NCBI GenBank assembly: GCA_037349315.1
Contig: JBAIAC010000014.1
Coordinates: forward strand, 27,691,001 to 27,755,000
Direction of reading: 5' to 3'
Length of the DNA: 64,000 nt
DNA from: Chelydra serpentina
Taxonomy: Eukaryota > Chordata > Testudines > Chelydridae
Position numbers and translations under genes: made by a program
Notes under the pieces: generated by a model
The model's input: the letters and a program-made list of their open reading frames with translations, nothing else
Database searches by the model: none
Told to the model about the DNA's origin: nothing
Shown: in pieces, positions 33,212 to 47,156 of the stretch
Layout of the letters: the number at the start of each line of letters is the position of its first letter
Position numbering within the stretch: the stretch's first letter is position 1

Positions 33212-36029
33212 GTGGCTTTGAAAGCCCTTAAGTGTGCCAGGCAATGTTTTATTAAAAAACTATGGTCATGTTTTATTTTTTGCCATTTCTGGTTGTCACG
33301 GGAATTACTAATTTCTGTGTTGTTGTTTTCCCCCCTCTCCCGTAACTGAAATGTTAAGGAAAAATCCTACTTATTTGTTCTTCTTCAATTAAAACAAAAA
33401 GATCTGGGAAAGAAAAGCAAAACATGGAGTGGTTGTAGGTGTATATAGTTATTAAAAAACAAACAAATCAAATAAAATCTAATTGAGACTTCTGATAACA
33501 AGCCACTCAACTTCTACTGAGCCGGAACGTGCAAACACTATGTGCTAATAAACGAAATAAGGCATATATAATTATGTTCTACTGTTATTCTAAAATTATA
33601 GTGATTCTCAAAGACAAAGATTTTAGGCCAAATTCTGCTCCGATACACAAAGTGAAAATCCAAATGACCATTGTAAGTGAAAACAGAACATTATCCATTA
33701 TGAAGGATAATCCAGCACAAATGTAAAACAAAAATATGTATTTTTTTCTCTTTTTAGTTTTATATACAGGTGATCTGGATAAGTCTGACTGGCAAAGTCA
33801 GCATCTCAGACTACCTCCCTACTTACTGTAAAAAAACATACAAACAAGGAGATCACTTTCACACATCCCACCCCCTCCAGAGTAGGTTAAGAAAAAAGTT
33901 AAACTTCTTTAATGCAATTTTCCACACTGGAAAGATCTAACTCATTCAATACTTTTAAGTCTGTGTAGTATAAAAAGGCTTCAAAGAAGGATATGATTTG
34001 GTGTGAAGAATAATTTAAATGTTCTTAAAAAAAACCTCACACAAATCACAACAAAAGTCCCAACAAATCACAAATTCTCGTCTTCTCTTTGAAGATACTA
34101 CTGGATTGGAGAAAGCATTTTCAAAAGGCAGTTTGAAAAACTGTTAACTATATTTTTTTTTATTTGAGCAGAGTTGCAAAAACTACTGTTTGAAATTAGC
34201 TCCATTCCCTCTTCAGCTCTGCATCAGCTTCAAAAAGGGCTGCCAATAATTTTCCATCTCAAGTGAGAGCCTTCTGCAGATGTTATATCTGTTGCCAGGT
34301 TGCCCCAAATAAATTAGCTTTTAAATGTCCTAAAGAGAAAAATGTGCATGAAACAGACTACTTTTGAAAGTGTTTACTAATTATGTGTATGCTTCATAAC
34401 TACTTCAGCAGTTCTGTAAGGGATGATTTAGGCATGACTCACCACATTTATCTAGACACTGTCTATTGCCATCTTAACATTCCCTTTTCAAGGCCTTTTA
34501 TGAAAAAAGTAGTTGACTGTTTTAATATTTATTAAGCACCAATTAAAAATACCAAGATGCATATCTACAATGCACTTTAAGATGTACATACATCATTAGG
34601 CGCTTTATAAATACTAAAGTGTGCTAGGCATTTACAGAACATAGACAAGAACTTGTACTTGTCCTAGAGAGCTTGCAATCCAAGGTCCTAGTCCTGCAAA
34701 AGGATCTGCTAATGTAGAAACTTATGTTCATGTGGCGTTCTACTGAAGTCAAAGGGATCCCAGGCAACTGTATGGATCAGTGCTGGAAGATCCCATTGCA
34801 GGATGGAGATTTATGTTTAGATATAGCATAGAACAAACAAACAAAAACAGTAAAAAGTAATGTGGATGGGATAAGGAAGAAGAGACTGAACTGTCGCCTC
34901 AATCATTTTTGTCTTAATCCATGTGTTAGCTACACATGCAAAACTGATTGTCATTAGATACAGTATTAGCGGTGTGCATTACACAACTATATCCTGTCGT
35001 ATGTTGTTGCTTATGTAGTCACTAACCACATTGCTTATATGTACGTAATTCCATACTCGGCTTGACAAATTCACTCACCCGGGCAAATCATAAGCCACCA
35101 CGTTCTTCATATTTGGCTATCAAAATATGATTAAGAAAAATAAAATGTACAGTTCTTATGATTGCAAAGCTTACTTTCTAAGGCTGCTGTAAGGGTGAAG
35201 TGGTCCCCTTTACTCTCCCCCCCCCTCCCCCAACCAAGACTCTTCTACAAGAACTATGGAGAGGACAGAGGTCTCTGGTACTCTCTCACATGCCTGGTAT
35301 CCATTTTGGTCCTCCTCTTCTGTGAATATATCCAGTATTTGACTCTGCTACTGATCATAGCTTTGACAAGCAGCAGCTGGATAAAATTAACCAGATTCTT
35401 GTCAGATTCATGGCTGCCAAAAGGATTAGGAATATCAATAGTAAAATGTAGAAAAGTCTTGTTAAATTCACTCTATTGCTACTTAGCAAAGCTATCAATG
35501 GAAGGAGAATAATGGTAATTGTCTTTCTACAGACTCAGGAAGATATTATTGCAATGTTTGCCTTTTCACATTTGGATTTGATCCTGTCTCATGGAACTGC
35601 AATGACAAAAGGCCTTAGGGTTAAGCACAACTAGGAACCTGACTATGATATAATTTATAATCATGTGAGTGAAGACTACTAAATCAGGATCAGAAATTTA
35701 AGTGTGGATCATCACTAGTAGGATTACCATGTAGCCATTTCAAGAAAAAAAAAATTCTTTAGACTTTTAAACTTCTTTAATCTTGCACATTCTCTAAGAG
35801 AACCCAGGTTAAAAATCAGAGTTTATTTATGTCTTGAAATAGTAGCTTTCCATGGTACTGGAATAACTCTCGGTTTCAACTACAGACTTTCAACCATAAT
35901 GACACAACAACTGCACAATTATGGAGTAAAACAAAACAAAAAATCAAGCTGGTGATGTGTGTGTAGAGAACACTGGCATAGTAAATTAGAATAAAAGATA
36001 TCACTGACTCCAGAAAGAGACTGTCTGAC
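33212..36029. other. Intronic DNA, no exon seen
   Basis: It holds one old repeat fragment (34570-34700, TAGGCGCTTTATAAATACTA and AGAGCTTGCAATCCAAGG). The 116-codon open frame at 35162-35512 has no recognisable homology or splice context. Confidence 0.5.
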
Positions 36030-37390
36030 ACTGTAAATTTAACATGGAAGCTGTCAAGCTGTCCTGCAATGGCTCAAGAGCGTGAGTACCAACCTCAGGG
36101 AAGACTATTAAGAAGCGGGGCACAACCCCCAAATTGGTTGTTAGTTTTATACTTGTATTTCACCAACCAAATACCAAGTGTAAACTCCTCAGGCATCATA
36201 ACAGCCTTAACATGGAGTCACAGACAGCCCTCTTGGATACTCCTATCTGTCTTACCACCCAGGTAAGCCTACTTCTGTGACTTCGTAATAGATGGTCCTT
36301 TACACCACAAATCACAGCAATATGGAGGTTACTTCCGGTTCCAAGAGACCAGTCGTTTACCCCAGGTCAATTGCACCTTAGATCTGAGACTAAAGACAAT
36401 GCTTGTAGCCAGTCAAGTAGGAAAAGGAATCAAGAGAGATCGTCACAAGGTTAAAGCAGGTAAACATATATACACAAATGAGTTACGATCTTAAGTTTCA
36501 AAATCTAATTGTAGCTTCTATAATAAGGAAACACTATATGTCCTTTAGGGCTAAACCAGCTAAGCAACTGAGGATCCCTTGCTTATGCCTAAAAACCTGC
36601 CCCCCCCACCCCCGAGCCAAATTTCAAGCAGCACAGAGATCCAGTTCCTTCTTGTTAGGGGTTTTTATTCCCTTCCCACCCCTCATCCCCACCCCCATGT
36701 GATCTCAGCTGTGAACTCTGCTGATGGGAGGAATTCACTTGTATGGACTTCTCTTTGGTGGGGGAAAGAGCCAAACAACAAAGTCTTTTATTCTCTTTAA
36801 TGTTTCACAATAGTCTGTCTGGTTTGATGGGCCTTCCTCAATGGCCAGGACATAAAACCTTCTGTTGGAGACCAACTCTTTACACTGGTTAATATCTTTC
36901 TCTGGTCTGGTGATTTACACAGTCACAGAGGCTTACAATACAAATGCTTAAATATTACCTTACAACATGGAACACAGATTTTTAAAAAGTGAGTTTAATG
37001 CATGCAGCAACTCACAAGCATCCCATAAAGTTTAAACACTAAACACATTTTTATCGTTCTAATACCTGCTTTAACAATACTAACCTACATGTGAGCCAGA
37101 CTGATTCCAGCTATGTATTTGTCCATAGAATCTCAGGGTTGGAAGGGACCTTAGGAGGTCATCTAGTCCAACCCCCTGCTCAAAGCAGGACCAATCCCCA
37201 ATTTTTGCCCCAGATCCCTAAATGGCCCCCTCAAGGATTGAACTCACAACCCTGGGCCCAGCAGGCCAACGCTCAAACCACTGAGCCATCCCTTGCCTCT
37301 CCCCTTGTGGGTTCCAAGACTAGCAGCTCCAAGAAGTGGTGGTTTATGGTGTCTAGAAATTTCTCTCTGTACCATGCCCTAAGGTAACAT
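36030..37390 (-). mobile_element. Endogenous retrovirus LTR, antisense, with a SINE inside
   Basis: It is the same family as 14500-15440, sharing GGAGTCACAGACAGCCCTCT, TTGGATACTCCTATC, CTTACCACCCAGG and TTACCCCAGGTCAATTGCAC in order. The tRNA-type SINE at 37125-37303 interrupts its right part, and LTR-like sequence may resume to about 37390. Edges are approximate. No retroviral genes attached. Just beyond, 37420-37530 looks like another repeat fragment that I cannot place. Confidence 0.5.
37125..37303 (-). mobile_element. tRNA-derived SINE with CR1 tail (turtle Cry I / Pol III SINE type)
   Basis: On the minus strand the 5' part is tRNA-like: GGGATGGCTCAGTGGTTTGA contains the A box, and GGTTGTGAGTTCAATCC contains the B box. 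The 3' part is the CR1 3' end: GACTAGATGACCTCCTAAGG, then TCCCTTCCAACCCTGAGATT and CTATG. A tRNA head joined to a CR1 tail is the hallmark of the tortoise Pol III/SINE family of cryptodiran turtles, which borrows CR1 reverse transcriptase. This is the best single taxonomic marker in the window. Confidence 0.88.
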
Positions 37391-37733
37391 ATATTCATTT
37401 AATATGAGGATAGTTGAAATCAACCATTATCATTGAGTTTTCTGGTTCTGTAGCCTATTTAACCTCCCTTAACATTTCACAATCACTGTCCCCATCGTTG
37501 TCAGGTGATCAGTAGCATATTTCACCACCAACAACACTGGAGCAAATTATTATTAACTAATCAATTAGTAAACTCTTAGTTGTATATACCTCCCAATTAG
37601 CAATGTTTGCCACCCATCAGACTTAGCCCAGCTATTCATATTATCAGTCTATATTTAATATGATCTCATTCTGACAAACTTATTACTGTAGTACTTTCTA
37701 AATTACTATGTAAGTGGAATGTACACCTTGTCA

Positions 37734-39178
<1,445 letters not shown>

Positions 39179-41687
39179 CTACAAAAAACAGAAGGCACCA
39201 CAATATTAAATAACTAAAACATGCTTTGTGCAACTGTTTGCCTCCTTCCTACCATAGACACTGGCAAGATACCATTAGTCAGAAAAAATATGAGTGCCTT
39301 TCCAAAGTTTGAAATAACTATTTTCAAACATTTAAATATATTTTTCCATTACTGAAAAAGTGCTCAGAGCTAACATTCCTTCAGTTTCTTCACTTGAGCT
39401 TTTTAAGGCACAGTAGTCATTTCAAAAGCCATATTTCAATTTTAAGCATTCCTTTGTTGAGTATTTTTCCCAGTATGCTCGTTTATGCTGTTATATAACT
39501 AGCAAAGCAGCATCTTTAAAAATATTGTTTATATTACACAAAGTCACAAGATTTAAATTACATCCCAATCTTGAAGAAAACGTAAGCACATACTTAAGGT
39601 TAAACACTATGTGGATGTTAATGTGACTACTCACAGTGTGTAAAGTTAAGCAGACATGCAAATCTTTAGAGCACTGGGGTCTTAAATATTAATTCATCCA
39701 GTGAATGTTCTCAATATTGTCAATTTGAAAACAAATAGAAAATAGGGACAGGCTCCCCTGCTAGACATTCCAGGTGAACAAATTATTCCCCAGTAAGATG
39801 AACAAATGAAATTTGCATTGCTTATTTGACCATGTGGTGCTTGGACAGGGAAATATATTTTACTATATGAAACATCTCACAATATTTGGATTTCAGAAAA
39901 TAATAATGCAATACATTTATCAATTGATTTGAAATTAAATATAAAATTATCATTGGAAAAATACTGAACTGATTAAATATGAAAGAAATTATTTGAGTTC
40001 TCTAATGATACAAGGGCAGTGCCATTTTATTTACCTGCCCTGCTTGCTGCTCTCCAACAAAATCAAGGTTATTAAATTACATAAATGCTTTAGTTAAACA
40101 TCAAGTACACAGTTCAATTTATAATTTATGAAAAATAAACTAGATAATAAAATATTATTTTCTTCTAAATACAATATGTCCCATACTTTAATGAACAACT
40201 GTTGAAAGAAAAATATTTTTGTGAACTGTGTTAAGAAGAATGTTGTAAAACAGTAGAATTTAGTGGGATACTCAGATATAGAAATCTTCTGTCAGGTATA
40301 TTTTTTTTAAAGACTGCTGACAGCCTGGTTGCACCAGACCTACAACTGGTTTCCCATTTCTATATAATCAGAATGAAAGGTGAAATCAAATCAACTGTCA
40401 TGCTTTTATGTCAACTCTGAATCAGTACACAGTAACTGCAGCAATAGCTTAGCTACCAGTATTACAGTCAAGAATTAAATCTCCTGTGCTATTATAATTA
40501 GTTCAGATGTCCACGGTCTTGTTACATTTGCCTATATAAACTCTGATAAAACAAATATTTCTTCAAAAATCTACATGACAATATGCTCACTTGTTAGTTC
40601 CTCTTGTTTTCACAGATATTCAAAATAGCTGGAGTTCTCAAAGACAATGAACAAAACACAATGTGGACATATGCAAGTGTAAGTCCACTGACATAAATGG
40701 AGTTGTATCTCTTTACACTAGAATGAATTGGGCCAAATGCATCTACTGAAATCTAATTTGCTCTGTGTGTGCGTGCAAAAATGCATATTTGAACTAAAAA
40801 TAAAACGCAAAATTTGGAGAGAGCATGTTATTGATATACAATGTGGTCCAACCGTCCTGTTGGAAAACCATCCAAGTTTTACTGTGTATTGCTTAAACAC
40901 TTTAGATCTGCTTTTTTTGCTTCATAGTTTAATATCTCACAATTCACCAAAAGGGAGTAAAAATGGTTAGTAACTTCTGCTGCTTCTTGCTTTTATTAAT
41001 TCATCTTCTACTGCCAAGCAGGGGGCTAAGCTTCAAAGAGAAGAAAATATTTTGCTTTCTGGAATTATGATTCAAGTTGAATTTGAGTTGAGTACCCAAA
41101 CCAAAGTGAATTTGCGGGACTAGCATATTTGCTAATAATTGGTTCTCCACACTGTAAAGCAACCATAGATATTTATAATAATTCCCACTCTTTTCTAAAG
41201 AGTTCTAAGACTGATTATTCTACAAAGATAAAAAGGGTATTAAACATTTAATTAAAGTTTTCATGTAAGGTGATATTTGTTAAGTGCTTTTTTATGTCAA
41301 GAGAACCTATGGGAAAGTTTAACTACAAATGTGATTTTCACTGCACTTCACATCATTTTGGAGTCAATTTGTTTTACAATGCCCAATGGAAGCAACCACC
41401 AATACATTAACAATGACTTGATAAACTTCATTTAAACTTGATATAACCAAAAACAAATATGATAGATTACATATGATGTAACAAAAGTGGCCATTTTGCA
41501 TTTTTGGTTTTTCTTGCTATAGCTACCATGGGTGCATTATAGAAATTCCTGTGACTAACCAGAGTATTCCAGACTTTTCCCCCCACTGTAATTCTTTATT
41601 ATATTATCTAACAAAAAATATCACAGTACTTAAAATATGTGATATATATTAAACAATGTTAAAGATACATCATTCAACACCTTTTAC
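39179..41687. other. TUSC3 intron, no further feature
   Basis: AT-rich intron with a possible short palindromic-repeat remnant near 39590-39690 (GTAAGCACATACTTAAGGTT). No transposon with definable ends. Confidence 0.55.
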
Positions 41688-41805
41688 CTGTTGAAAAACA
41701 TCTGCCCCTTCATCGTAATCCACTATAGTGAAGAATAGTTTATTTGAAAAAGCAGATGAGTAGCGCCATGAGTTGGCCAGCACTTGATATTCTTCATTAG
41801 CTTGC
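41688..41805 (-). CDS. TUSC3: TUSC3 exon: middle of the luminal thioredoxin-like domain
   Basis: The acceptor is ...CCCTAACAG and the donor is CAG|GTAAAA. The exon is 118 bp: one base finishing a split codon (an Arg if the previous exon ends in AG), then 39 codons reading [17 protein letters not shown]...[11 protein letters not shown]. This is the segment straight after the CxxC motif of OST3/OST6 proteins; the cysteines themselves belong to the previous exon, not seen here. The thioredoxin-like domain faces the ER lumen and forms transient mixed disulfides with substrate cysteines. From memory of the human protein, this copy has Ser where human has Cys in SSAFxNKLFF, and a few conservative changes such as TIVDYDEGA. 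Nothing in it suggests decay. Confidence 0.95.
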
Positions 41806-42039
41806 CTGTTAGGGAAAAAGGCATAGATACAGATAAAAATAGATATCTGTACGTAATTGACTACCAGTAAAGATTCTATAACCAACTGTAACAACTGCAA
41901 ACCAAACAGAGGGATTAACTAAAACTGTAGCAAACACATTCTCAATTCTCGACCAAAAAAGATTTTGGCTGGTATGGCAGGGTGGTGGGGGGTTCTTGTT
42001 GTTGTCGGTTTGTTTTTCCAGAACTACAATTAATTTATA

Positions 42040-42221
42040 ATGGATGAGGTAATATCTTTTATTGGATTAGCTTCTGCTGATGAGAGAGAAAAGCTTCCGA
42101 GCCACACAGACCTGTTCTTCAGGCCTGGGAAAGCCAGCAAAATGCTCCAATAAAAGATATTACATCGCCCACATTGTCTTGCTAATATCCTGGGACCGAC
42201 ACGGTTACAACTAAATTGCAT
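42040..42221. mobile_element. Two Penelope-type tails in opposite orientation
   Basis: GGTAATATCTTTTATTGGAT near 42049 is the inverse of TCCAATAAAAGATATTACAT near 42146. The left half (with GAGAGAAAAGCTTCCGAGCC, ACACAGACCTGTTCTTCAGG) is the reverse complement of a familiar turtle Penelope-like end. The right half runs in the forward direction into GACCGACACGGTTACAACTA. Confidence 0.6.
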
Positions 42222-42477
42222 GCAGTTAATTTATAATAGCTATCTAAGCAACAAAACCCACAAACAAAATACTAATGAAAATGGGTTTTAACATGTTTAA
42301 CATAAAAAGCTTTACAAAAAGTGTCAGTTAAATGCTCCGATAGTTTGTGCTGGAAAATATGGGCCCAAAACTGCAAATTGATTCTTGTAGCAATGCAGAT
42401 CTAGTATCTGGATTTATGTGCTCAAAACTGCTCCAAATAAGCATCAACTCAGACTAGTAGAACATAGAGCTATATAC

Positions 42478-43665
42478 CAGGGGTGGCCAAACTGTGGGTC
42501 GTAAGCCACACGCGGCTCTTTTACTGTTGAAGTGTGGCTCGCGCAGCCCCCACCCTCCACCTACCAGGGCCAGGGGGGGAGGGGGGAGCTCAGGACTTCT
42601 GCCTTGCAGCAGGGTGGTGGGGTAGGGGCTTCTGCAATGTGTGCAATATGGGGTGCACCTTCTGAGCCAGGGCTTCAGCAGAAGCTGGAACAGGTACAAA
42701 CTGGAACAGATACAAAGAAGGGCCACTAGGATGATCCGAGGAATGGAAAACCTGTCGTATGAAAGGAGACTCAAGGAGCTTGGTTTGTTTACCTTAACCA
42801 AAAGAAGGCTGAGGGGAGATATGATTGCTCTCTTTAAATATATCAGAGGGATAAATACCAGGGAGGGAGAGGAATTATTTCAGCTCAGTACCAATGTGGA
42901 CACAAGAACAAATGGATATAAACTGGCCATCAGGAAGTTTAGACTTGAAATTAGATGAAGGTTTCTAACCATCAGAGGAGTGAAGTTCTGGAACAGCCTT
43001 CCAAGGGAAGCAGTGGGGGCAAAAGACCTAACTGGCTTCAAGATTAAGCTAGATACATTTATGGAGGGGATGGTTTGATGGGATAACATGATCTTAGTCA
43101 AAGGTCAATTAATTGCCATCAGTGGTAAATAGGACTAATGGTCAATGATGGGATGTTAGAAGTTACTGCAGAGAACTTTTTCCTGGGTGTCTGGCTGGTG
43201 AGTCTTGCCCACATGCTTGGGGTTCAGCTGATCGCCATATTTGGGGTCGGGAAGGAATTTTCCTCCAGGGTAGATTGGCAGAGGCCCTGGAGGTTTTTTT
43301 GTTTTGTTTTTTTGCCTTCCTCTGCAGCATGGGGCACGGGTCACTTACCAGAGTATTCTCTGCATCTTGAAGTCTTTAAACCATGATTTGAGGACTTCAA
43401 TAGCTGAGACATAGGTAAGAGGATTATTCCAGGAGTGGGTGGGTGAGATTCTGTGGCCTGCATTGTGCAGGAGGTCAGACTAGATGATCATAATGGTCCC
43501 TTCTGACCTTAAAGTCTATGAGTCTAAGTAGGGCTGAATCCCGAAGCCCCATCAAGTGCCTCCCGCGGGGATGAATCCCTGGGTCCCAGCAGGTGTGCCC
43601 CGGCTCTTGAATTTGTGAAGATTGTCGTATACAGCTTGAAGGGTCAGTAAGTTTGGCCACCCCTG
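42478..43665. mobile_element. hAT non-autonomous element with a CR1 inside
   Basis: The ends are CAGGGGTGGCCAAACTGTGG and, at the right, GTTTGGCCACCCCTG. A perfect 8-bp duplication CTATATAC lies at 42470-42477 and 43666-43673. Without the CR1 at 42686-43527 the element is about 350 bp. The first part, with AGCCACACGCGGCTCTTTTA, can fold on itself. Confidence 0.93.
42686..43527 (+). mobile_element. CR1 LINE 3' portion inside a hAT element
   Basis: The C-terminal ORF2 frame is still readable: RRATRMIRGMENLSYERRLK, then ELGLFTLTKRRLRGDMIALF and KYIRGI (about 42700-42860). The 3' untranslated end includes TTTTCCTGGGTGTCTGGCTG, GGGGTCGGGAAGGAATTTTC and the terminal GGTCAGACTAGATGATCATA, ending AAAGTCTATGAGTCTAAG. 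5'-truncated, as is usual for CR1. Confidence 0.9.
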
Positions 43666-43673
43666 CTATATAC

Positions 43674-46309
43674 CAATGCAACATTCCTCCCAGAACAAAG
43701 GATACATGGAAAGAGCTGTGCCAATACTACACTGAAAAATGTTGTGCCACAAAAGGAGTGGTAAAGGCAGATCTAAAGGGGGTGGAGTGGCCAATAACAT
43801 CCCTATTCGACATTCTTTCCTAGAAAAAATATTTTAAAACCAACACAAAATAAAGTACAGTTTTTGCAGTTTGTAGTAATTTCTATCAAGGAAGAGCTAG
43901 AAGGAAAAATAATGCAGCATGACACTACATTAACTTTTGCACTCCTCCCTTTTGGTGCTCAGAAAATCACTTTAAAAGGACGATTTAGGGGAAGATGAGT
44001 TGAGGGGATGAGAGAGCAGCATTACCAGTGAAGAAGTTATCTGAATAGCCCTGGAACCACATAGACTTGGGGGGCAAAATAACTGTACGGTTTATTAGGG
44101 GGGATCTCAAAGTTATCGAGGGGATCTTTGTGGCAATTTCCATCCCATAGAGCTCCTTCTGTGGCTATTTCCATAATATTTTCTATTAAATTATTTATAT
44201 TACAGAGCCCCGTTCTTTATCTACCTATCTTTTCAGGTGGAGGGATACAAAAATAGTATGAACACATTGTTTTTAAAACTTCTCTCAGAAGGTTTTTTTG
44301 TAAAGCATGTTGCATGTACATTATGGTGTGGTATACAGGTATTAAAATCAACTATTTGGCTATCCCTGCAACACTTGTCTGAATTGAGTTACAAATCTGC
44401 ATACAGGCAGATATATATGGGACGGAAGAAAAGGGAGGCAGTCTTTCATAAAGAGGTGTTGAAAGCATGCTTGTTCTTCTCATTAAAAACAAGCCATCAT
44501 TCTGAAGTCAGTGCCAGCTCAGCACACAGCACTTTTGGAGCTGTGTGTACCAAGAGAAATAACATCCATGTGCAAATGCACCACTATGAAAAATAAAAAG
44601 TGAAACTTGATCATCACTTTAAGTCAATCTCACATGCAGTACAATGAAAACCTAACTTTTATCTTTGTCAACATTTTTTTTTAAATCTCATTTGGTAAAC
44701 TAGATTTGAAAGTACAGAAAATGTTGAGCTTATGCACTTCTTTGGTAATTTCTAGAGTTTGGTATTTCGTACTGAAATAGGCTAACATGTTCATTGGCAT
44801 CCTGAAGAGGGCAGTCAAGCAGCATCAAATGAATGCTGCAAATGCTTAAGTAATAACTGTAGGGCACTGTTCTGTTAAACCTGTTATATTAAAACCTTAC
44901 CATTTTTATTATCAGAACAAGATAACAATTTCATCTTGATGCTATCATTCTCTTTATTCTACCCTTTCATATTTTTACAGATATTTATGTAAAATCATAA
45001 AAGAATTACAAATTATAGTTATGCTCCTACTAGTAAATAAAAGTTTCTTAATTTTTGCCTATCTTTGCATCTTTAATTTAAACCAGTTTCCAATTTATTT
45101 AATGGATATCTGTCTATTCAGAAGAGAGCTTAGCTTCTAAGTTTTTGTTTTTGTTTTCATGTGTCTACTTGCACGTTCTACAACAGAGTGGTTTTGGAAT
45201 ACAATTTTTAGAACTTACTGAAGGTAACTTAGCAAAGTATTCTGTAGGACTTCTCAAGAACAGCTTTTATAAAGACACTGAAAAGGCATTCTATGAAGAG
45301 CAAAAGTGGGTAAAATTCAAATATTTGCCCTTTAATATTGAAGCTAGCTCTTAATTCAAGTGGTGAGCAGGTGGCTGAAAAGCTATACCTGTCTCTCTTT
45401 TGAAATCAATGGGACTCCTCACAGTACATGAAGTTATGCATGCACACAAGTCCTTTCAGGATCAGAGTCTAATTAAAGACAACACAGAAGTGGGCATAAC
45501 AAATAATTGAAAGGTCTAGAGAAGGAAGGATGAGACGAACAGTGATAGGTTCACACAATTTGTTACATGGTCTAGCTATGTACACAACCAGATAGTATCA
45601 TGTCATTCTTATTACAATACATAATATCTCCATAATCCATCATGTCTCTCTATTTACGTAGATTGCAGTGATGCATAAATTATATGTAACAGTGTTCTGA
45701 AGTGATTGGGAACTCCTATCTGGACTCTGATAAATACTAGGCAACATTGTTCCAGAAATGGTAGTTCTCTAGGGATTGCATCTCAGGTGCAAAAAAAATT
45801 CATCCTTTTTTTTTCAAATTGGGGTTTTTAACTACTGAAAAGGCTATAGATATAGTGCCATCGTCTTCCAACTAGCTGTGTGAGCTGCTATGAAGAGGAA
45901 TGGGAGGAACTGTATTTGGTCTCGGCATGAAAGGATTGCATGATCAGACTAGAAATAGACACTAATGCTGCTAGTTTGGCATTACTTTTTCCATCAGGCT
46001 CAGACAGAAAGGAGAATAGAGTATCTAAGAGCAGAAATAGTGTTACTGTTACTACCACCATTTAAGAGTTTAGGCAGAGATGGTAGCACTTCAGTACCAG
46101 CAATGGCAGCAGTATTATCTACCAGTGAGAGATGCAGAGACAGGTTAGATGACATACTGCCATCTAAACATTATTTACCTAGGATATTCAGTCTTTTGAC
46201 AATAGTCATTGTTGGTACCAGGTTGTACGAGCTGTTTCCTTTCCTGCATGACACATGCTTATCACATATTCAATTATGGGTTTGATAGTTCCAGAAAACC
46301 AGATTGACT
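43674..46309. other. Intronic or upstream TUSC3 DNA, no exon seen
   Basis: It was searched for the TUSC3 exon with the CxxC motif without success. Open frames such as 44237-44596 and 45965-46285 have no recognisable homology. Confidence 0.5.
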
Positions 46310-47106
46310 AAATAAGCCAGCATCTATGCTTGGTTTTCTCTCCAGAGCCTGTGAACAGCTGTAATTGCCAGCAGTTACAAGATACCATACAGCTCTTTAT
46401 AAGAAGGCACGTTTATTCTTAAGGTAAAAACATTACAGAGAAAACCTTACAAACAACAAAAAAACCTACACACAAGCAAAAAGCTTACCAGAGGTTACTC
46501 CCTTACAATACCAACAAGGCCTTTGAAGGGGTCAGTCTTTCAAACCCCACAAAGGATTTCCCCCCCTGTGGTTGCAAGTTTGTAACAGCCTTAGCTCAGA
46601 ACTAGCACAACCACAAATAACTCAGTCTTTCCTTTATGCAGATTGGGCCTTTGATCTTGGCCTAATATAATAGGTGATCAGCAAAGGCCCGCTCCTCAGT
46701 GTATAGCTTCAAAAGGATATTTTTTCTTAACTGGGGGTGGGGAATTTGCATTCATCTCCTCTTACATATTTCTCAAGAAATCTACTTCATACTTCACTCC
46801 GGGGCACCTGGCATTGGCCATTGTCGGTGGACAGGATACTGGGCTGGATGGACCTTTGGTCTGACCCAGTACAGCCTTTCTTATGTTCTTACATATCGTC
46901 CCAAAAGTCCATTCTTGTTTGGCACATTGTTCAATAGTTTTTTGATCATGTAGGCCTTACATTACATTTCCCTCTTGGAGAGGTTACATATAAATCCCAG
47001 CTCACAATAATACACAATATTTGCATTTAATACAATGAATTCCCAAATATATTTAAACCTAATAAATTTTCTCAAGGATGTTGCAGGAAATTGCCATATC
47101 TGTCAC
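46310..47106 (-). mobile_element. ERV LTR, antisense, with a CR1 tail inside
   Basis: Read on the minus strand it starts TGTGACAGATATGGCAATTT (from 47106) and carries a polyadenylation signal in CCTTAAGAATAAACGTGCCT (about 46424-46405). The 3' edge near 46310 is approximate. It is interrupted by a 3' CR1 fragment at 46795-46892. No retroviral genes. Confidence 0.6.
46795..46892 (+). mobile_element. CR1 LINE 3' tail in an LTR
   Basis: GATACTGGGCTGGATGGACC then TTTGGTCTGACCCAGTACAG and the tail TTCTTATGTTCTTA are the CR1 3' terminus, the same subfamily as 9493-9760. Confidence 0.9.
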
Positions 47107-47156
47107 AAGGGGTTTTGTTAAACAGAATCAATTCAGCAAAGAGAAGGGTTTTCTTT

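Noticed and set aside
35162..35512. 116-codon frame with hydrophobic stretches
   Set aside because: It has no recognisable homology, no splice context and no neighbours that suggest a gene; probably chance.
37210..37303. A tRNA gene on the minus strand
   Set aside because: A and B boxes are present, but the sequence runs directly into a CR1 tail and has no tRNA 3' half; it is the SINE head.
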